From UBA1731 sp964567665 (GTDB lineage: Bacteria; Verrucomicrobiota; Kiritimatiellia; RFP12; UBA1067), in assembly GCA_964567665.1 (NCBI GenBank), contig CAZMNN010000034.1:1-27213 (forward strand): a stretch of 27,213 bases of DNA. Reading direction: 5' to 3'. The translations under genes and the position numbers were made by a program. Each line of letters starts with the position of its first letter. The first letter of the stretch is position 1. The notes under the pieces were generated by a model, which ran no database searches, was not told where the DNA came from, and saw only the letters and a program-made list of their open reading frames with translations. Below, one piece after another: positions 23,106 through 27,213 of the stretch.

Positions 23106-23591
23106 ATGGGATGTTGCGTTAAATGCGGGCGTATGCTCAGACCTGGGGAAGGTCGTAGGCCAATTACAACAAGCTTGTGGCAGCGAAACGGACTTGTGTG
23201 CAACTCGTGCTATCGGGATGACAAGTCGGGGATAAAGGCGTTTTTTACGCTCTTCATCGGACTGTTGGTTGGTGCCGTATCGGCCGGAAGTTTGTGTGCC
23301 GTGCTGAGTCCACTGGCAGATTCACTTGGTTTCGGTACAATGCGCGGCATTGTAGTGGGTCTTGCCATCGTTGCGTTGATTGCTTGGTTTATCATTCATC
23401 GCAGGGAAGCCAGAACCGGCATGGTTGGATGTCTTATGCGCATGTTGATGACAACTGTCGAGTTTGTGCTGTTTTGGCTTGCGATAGGGCTGCTGCTGGC
23501 CACATTCATAAACGGCGGCGATTTGCTCAAGTCCATGTGGGGGCTTGAAGAGGGACGGTCAACGGAGGTTGGCAAGGTGGTCGAGGACTGA
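23106..23591 (+). CDS. zinc-ribbon membrane protein of unknown function, 161 aa
   Basis: ATG 23106 follows an AGAGGA ribosome binding site. The N-terminus holds two cysteine knuckles, C4-x2-C7 ('CVKC') and C32-x2-C35 ('CNSC'), making a small zinc ribbon on the cytoplasmic side. Three hydrophobic stretches follow (about 45-67, 78-96 and 108-135). The tail is short and acidic. There is no signal peptide. I recognise no family. It lies 61 bp upstream of a much larger membrane protein that also has a cysteine-rich soluble part before its membrane segments, so the two may form one complex. Confidence 0.65.
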   Translation: MGCCVKCGRMLRPGEGRRPITTSLWQRNGLVCNSCYRDDKSGIKAFFTLFIGLLVGAVSAGSLCAVLSPLADSLGFGTMRGIVVGLAIVALIAWFIIHRREARTGMVGCLMRMLMTTVEFVLFWLAIGLLLATFINGGDLLKSMWGLEEGRSTEVGKVVED

Positions 23592-23652
23592 ATGCAGCCA
23601 TTGGAGAAATGAATTTGAAGAATAATTTGCTTCATATTGAAAGGAAAAACTG

Positions 23653-25728
23653 ATGAGTATGTCAAAACTTATGCCGACGCCTGTTTCGGACGCACAGGTT
23701 CTGGAACAGTGTCGGCAGGCAATCAACAAGTGGTCGAACGCTCTGCCGTTCGCCATCGTGCGGAACATGGGCGATGCCATAGAATTTGTTTCGGCAACCC
23801 AGTACCACGCCTATTCGTTCACCGTTGACACGCGCTTCGTCACTCGCAAGTTCGAGGAACAGAAGGGCGGAGATCCCGTGCGTTCGCCGGTGGACATCAA
23901 GCAGTACAGTCTCTGGACGGTGCCGGGCGTCGCGGAGGAGGGCGACTTCGACTTTCCCATCAAGGAAACGTGCTACAAGGTGACGTGCGAGACCTGTGAA
24001 GGTCAGGGGCGGATGACCTGCGGCGAATGCCATGGCGAACGGAAGGTGACGTGCGGCAAGTGCGACGGTGCGGGCGTTACGAAATGCCACACATGCTGGG
24101 GAAAAGGCAAAGAAAGGTGTAATCACGGGTTGATGTATGGTGAGGGCGAGGGCAAGAAGCGTTGTCCTAAATGCCATAACACTGACGAAATCACTTGTAC
24201 TAGATGCCATGGCGCAGGCGAGGTTCGCTGTTCCAAATGCAACGGCAAAGGCGAGGTGAAGTGCGACACGTGCGACGGAACGGGCATCGTGACATGCGAC
24301 GACTGCGAGGGGCGTGGTTGGAACTCGTTTACCTGGCATCTGATCCAGGAGGAAGCGGGCGATTCGCTGGCGGAGATGTTCTACGACGAGGGCGTTCCCG
24401 AACAAGCGGGACGGGAAAAATGTGAGAAGTATGTCGCTCGCAAAGTCTTCGCCGAGATGGCGAAATCAGCGCAGGTTGACCGTGCGGGTGTCGATGGGGA
24501 CTGTGCGCCGTTTGCGCCGGATCTCCACGCGAAGTGGGCTGAAACTTACGCCAAGTTCGTGGGGCATGACGATCAGCGCGTCATCGACCAGAAGGTCGAG
24601 TTCATTCAGTACGACGCCCTGATTCGCTACGAGTACAACTACGAGGGCAAGACCTACCACTTCTGGATCGACCTATCTCACGAACATGTGTTCGAGGGGG
24701 CGGAGGGCGGAGTGATGTCCGAATGGTCGGCCAAGGTGGCGGAGGAGGGCGACAGAATCGCCGCCGAGAATCCGCAGAAGGCGATTCAGATCTACGCGAA
24801 GTCGTGCGCCATCAGCGACCAGAACGAAGAGCCGGCGAAGAAGATCCGCGCCATTCTGAATGTTGGGTCATGGTGGTTCCGTCTGGCGACCGCTCTCGTG
24901 GGCGGAACGCTGTGGGCGGTCTTCCTCGGTTCGCGTGGGGCGAATCCGCTGGTGGGATATTTAATCGCGTCTCTTGTCGTGGGTGTGGACTGGCTTTTCT
25001 CGAATAAGCGGTTCTGGGTGTCTGTCATCGCAGCGGTTGTGTCCGTCGGCTTGACGGCGATATTGTTTCCGGATGCGGCCGGGACCTCTGCGGATACGAT
25101 GAACTTGCTTCCGCCGGAAATGCAGAAGGACGCATTGATGCACGATTTCGTTGCGTTGGCGCTTGCCATTTGGATTGGCGCTATTCTGTTGTGCGCACGC
25201 GACCTCTCACTGCGGACCCCTGGTGGCCGTTGGGCGTTTCCTGCGTTGGGCGCATTTACGGGATTGGTTTGCGCACCGGTAGCCTATATGGACTATGCGG
25301 AAAATCCGCAGTCGGTCATCACCATGATGGGAGGCATTGCATTCATCGTGTGCGGTCTGGCCGTACTGCGCACGGCGAGCCGGGCGTTTGTGCAGAACTG
25401 TGGACGCAACGCGCAGAAGTTTCCGAAGAAGATGATTCGCTTTGAAGTGGAGTCTATTCACGTCATGCGTTGGCCGATTCCGCTCTGTGCAGCGCTACTG
25501 GTTGCGGTGTGTGCGACTTGGCTTTTTGCTGCAGGACCGTTTGCCGGCAGCGAACGTAAAGCGCGGGCTGTTGCCACGCGGACGTTCAGAGGATATGCCA
25601 GTCAGCGGGGGATGTCTGAGTCGTTTAAATCTGATGCACGGGCAAAACTCATTGCGCTTCCGGTGGACGAACAGAGCAAGGCCATCGATATTCTTGTTCG
25701 GATGGCGGAAAACGGCAATGCAAAGTAA
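23653..25728 (+). CDS. membrane protein with DnaJ-type cysteine-rich repeats, 691 aa
   Basis: ATG 23653 follows AAAGGA with about 8-nt spacing. Residues 1-105 form a soluble domain of unknown type. Residues about 112-222 carry nine CxxC motifs, many in the CxxCxGxG form of the DnaJ zinc-binding domain (CETCEGQG, CGKCDGAG, CHTCWGKG, CTRCHGAG, CSKCNGKG, CDTCDGTG, CDDCEGRG). One further unit is degenerate ('RCNHG'). DnaJ itself has four such motifs, so this is an expanded array; there is no J domain (no HPD). Residues 225-400 are soluble, and from about 407 come some seven hydrophobic segments to about 625, then a charged tail. Known DnaJ zinc centres bind unfolded polypeptides, so a chaperone-like or redox scaffold at the membrane is possible, but function is unknown. 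A 15-bp gap to the next gene indicates an operon. Confidence 0.75.
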   Translation: MSMSKLMPTPVSDAQVLEQCRQAINKWSNALPFAIVRNMGDAIEFVSATQYHAYSFTVDTRFVTRKFEEQKGGDPVRSPVDIKQYSLWTVPGVAEEGDFDFPIKETCYKVTCETCEGQGRMTCGECHGERKVTCGKCDGAGVTKCHTCWGKGKERCNHGLMYGEGEGKKRCPKCHNTDEITCTRCHGAGEVRCSKCNGKGEVKCDTCDGTGIVTCDDCEGRGWNSFTWHLIQEEAGDSLAEMFYDEGVPEQAGREKCEKYVARKVFAEMAKSAQVDRAGVDGDCAPFAPDLHAKWAETYAKFVGHDDQRVIDQKVEFIQYDALIRYEYNYEGKTYHFWIDLSHEHVFEGAEGGVMSEWSAKVAEEGDRIAAENPQKAIQIYAKSCAISDQNEEPAKKIRAILNVGSWWFRLATALVGGTLWAVFLGSRGANPLVGYLIASLVVGVDWLFSNKRFWVSVIAAVVSVGLTAILFPDAAGTSADTMNLLPPEMQKDALMHDFVALALAIWIGAILLCARDLSLRTPGGRWAFPALGAFTGLVCAPVAYMDYAENPQSVITMMGGIAFIVCGLAVLRTASRAFVQNCGRNAQKFPKKMIRFEVESIHVMRWPIPLCAALLVAVCATWLFAAGPFAGSERKARAVATRTFRGYASQRGMSESFKSDARAKLIALPVDEQSKAIDILVRMAENGNAK

Positions 25729-25743
25729 GGAAGGTCAAATTAC

Positions 25744-27084
25744 ATGAAAAGCACATCATTGATTCTTGCATTCGGTTTGTCGCTGGTTGCGGCGTCCGCT
25801 TCGGCGGGACTGTGGGACAGCATCAAGAAAGTCGGCGGCGAAGCCGTAAACACAACGGTCGGCATTGCCACGACGGCGGCGGATGCCGCCGTTGGACAGT
25901 CTGCGGAAAAGGCAACGAAGGCGTCAGAATCGGCACAAGCCGTCGTGCCGTCCGTTTCAATGCCGGCGGTGCCTTCCGCACCTGCGACCGCCGTCCCGAG
26001 ACCGTCGGATTCGCCCGTCCGCGCATCCGCGCCGTTTGGGGCGTCCTCCGCCGAAGTCGAACGGGAAGCGTACTACGCAGCGGAGAAGAGGAAACGGGCG
26101 GCGGCGCAGCGTGAGGCGGAACGCCGACAGGCTGAATTCATGGTGAAGCGAAAGGCGGAGTACGAGTCTGCAGCTAAACGGCAGGCGGCCATGCGCGCGG
26201 AACGCGAGCGTCAGGAGGCGGTGTACGCGGAGAGACGGAGAGCTGAAGCCGAAGCGCGGAGGAAAGCGCAGGAAGAGGAGCGACAGGCCGCAATCGCCGC
26301 CAGAAAGGTAGCGCAGGAAAAAGCCGAACGCGAAGCGCGTGAGGCCCGCGAACGTGCGGAGCGTGAACGGGTCGAGAAGGCGTTTGCGTTCCACCAGAAG
26401 GCACACGCCGAGGCGGCCGGAAATCCGGATGGATACGTCTACAAGCCAGTGGCCTTTTGGGACGGCGTGAAGCTGTCCATGACGGAGGCCGAGGCGTACG
26501 CGGCGTTGACGAACGCGAATTCGTCGCTTTCGGCGTGGACGACGAACGACGTGCGGAATGGCGCGGGATGGTTCGACGGCACGATGCGGACGGTTCAGTT
26601 GTCGGTTGGGGAACTGAATCTCACGTTCGCCGCGTCGGAGGCGACCGGCATCCGTCTGCTCGTCGGCGCGGATGCGTCGTTCACAAACGTGACGAACGCG
26701 GTGTCGGCGGTGGATGTCGTCACACGGTTTGCCGGACTGGAGAACGTCGTGTCCAAGAAAGACCGCGTGGCCATTGACTGGACGTGGAAAGACGGTGTCA
26801 ACGACTTTTGGCATATGTTGCACGATGAAATCGTACAGTTGCACGAGGCATCGAAGAAAGCCAAAGACAAAACCGTGTGCGAACGGTTGGCGCGTGACCT
26901 TGAGACTATTCGCTCTGAATTCATGAATGCGGTCTACGAAGTAACTGACACGTTCACGGTTGATGGCGTGGAAATTCGCGTGGTCTCAAACGAGGCGAAT
27001 GGCGCAGTCCGTTTCGTCACGGTCAAGGACGTCGCACTTGGCAAGTCGTTCGGCGAAACCACTGGTGTGACGACGCAGGAATGA
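25744..27084 (+). CDS. secreted coiled-coil protein of unknown function, 446 aa
   Basis: ATG 25744 is preceded by AAGGAAGG. Residues 1-21 are a signal peptide ending 'ASASA', then 'GLWDSIKKVGGEAV'. An Ala/Pro/Ser-rich linker (about 50-100) leads into a long Glu/Arg/Ala-rich coiled coil (about 105-220, repeats of 'AERERQEAV', 'RRRAEAEARRKAQEEERQ', 'EREAREARERAERERVEK'). The C-terminal part (about 225-446) is a mixed alpha/beta domain beginning 'VYKPVAFWDGVKLSMTEAEA'. I recognise no family in it. The coiled coil resembles TolA-like periplasmic spacers in composition only. It is the last gene of the tight + strand set and is probably made together with the cysteine-rich membrane protein. Confidence 0.7.
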   Translation: MKSTSLILAFGLSLVAASASAGLWDSIKKVGGEAVNTTVGIATTAADAAVGQSAEKATKASESAQAVVPSVSMPAVPSAPATAVPRPSDSPVRASAPFGASSAEVEREAYYAAEKRKRAAAQREAERRQAEFMVKRKAEYESAAKRQAAMRAERERQEAVYAERRRAEAEARRKAQEEERQAAIAARKVAQEKAEREAREARERAERERVEKAFAFHQKAHAEAAGNPDGYVYKPVAFWDGVKLSMTEAEAYAALTNANSSLSAWTTNDVRNGAGWFDGTMRTVQLSVGELNLTFAASEATGIRLLVGADASFTNVTNAVSAVDVVTRFAGLENVVSKKDRVAIDWTWKDGVNDFWHMLHDEIVQLHEASKKAKDKTVCERLARDLETIRSEFMNAVYEVTDTFTVDGVEIRVVSNEANGAVRFVTVKDVALGKSFGETTGVTTQE

Positions 27085-27213
27085 AGATTCGCGAAAATCG
27101 GTCGTTGAACGAAAAGAAATTATTGCACTTTTGAGTGAAACGGTCGGTGTAATCCGGTCAATGCAAACGGCGTGTGAAACACCGACATCGACTTTCATTT
27201 CGCAGCTGGCGCG
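27071..27213 (+). CDS. possible start of another gene running off the right edge
   Basis: After the TGA at 27082-27084, the frame through 27116 stays open to the window end and reads like protein ('VVERKEIIALLSETVGVIRS' and on to 'FISQLA'). It has no ATG before 27161; TTG 27131 and ATG 27161 are possible starts. An ATGA-overlapping start at 27081 is in a different frame and stops after 17 codons. The segment could be the beginning of a real gene or a frameshifted one. No family is recognised. Confidence 0.3.

Noticed and set aside
27143..27186. 8-bp inverted repeat (GTCGGTGT / ACACCGAC) near the right edge
   Set aside because: The loop is 28 nt, no T-run follows, and a possible coding frame crosses it; likely chance.
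1..27213. CRISPR arrays, tRNA or rRNA genes, transposase genes, integrase genes
   Set aside because: I looked for regularly spaced repeats, tRNA T-loop patterns and transposase or integrase motifs and found none that I could support.

Overview
This window reads like a chromosomal stretch from a Kiritimatiellota/Verrucomicrobiota-type bacterium, perhaps from a gut or other polysaccharide-rich habitat. That assignment is inferred. It rests on very large signal-peptide-bearing surface proteins built from autotransporter-associated beta-strand repeats and LamG-like modules, next to secreted glycosidases, with DNA that is GC-rich in the genes. No rRNA or other taxonomic marker gene is present.

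Layout. (1) 1-1617: the 3' end of an unrecognised gene, then about 900 bp of gene debris. The debris holds a fragment with the FGE/SUMF1-type 'YDMQGNVYEY' motif and a 50-residue stub matching the N-terminus of RecC-type exonuclease V gamma subunits, followed by three stacked inverted repeats. (2) 1624-11880: a carbohydrate/surface region on the + strand, with a 1258-aa beta-repeat surface protein, a clan GH-A (GH5-like) glycoside hydrolase and a 1306-aa GH106 alpha-L-rhamnosidase. (3) 11941-15378: housekeeping genes, namely dnaX, probably read from a leaderless or nearly leaderless transcript, and two translationally coupled CNNM-type membrane proteins, the second lacking CBS domains. (4) 15388-21663, - strand: a beta-helix lipoprotein resembling GH141 enzymes and a 1205-aa surface protein with two LamG-like modules. 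Its C-terminal module matches that of the 1258-aa protein. (5) 21664-22646: an AT-richer intergenic zone with dispersed 'CGCAGAG'-type repeats, a perfect 17-bp palindrome behind a TTGACA box, and a frameshifted small gene. (6) 22647-27084: four closely spaced + strand genes of unknown function: a small hypothetical protein, a zinc-ribbon membrane protein, a membrane protein with nine CxxC motifs of the DnaJ cysteine-rich type, and a secreted coiled-coil protein. A possible further gene runs off the right edge.

How the genes may work together. The GH5-like, GH106 and GH141-like products all carry export signals, and with the two surface proteins they suggest extracellular breakdown of a rhamnose-containing, possibly fucose-containing glycan without a SusC/SusD pair. 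Region 6 is the best candidate for an undescribed system: it looks like a membrane-anchored cysteine-rich assembly plus an exported coiled-coil partner. Five genes or gene remnants have an extended -10 box (TGNTATAAT) with a similar flank and no clear -35, which suggests a shared promoter style.
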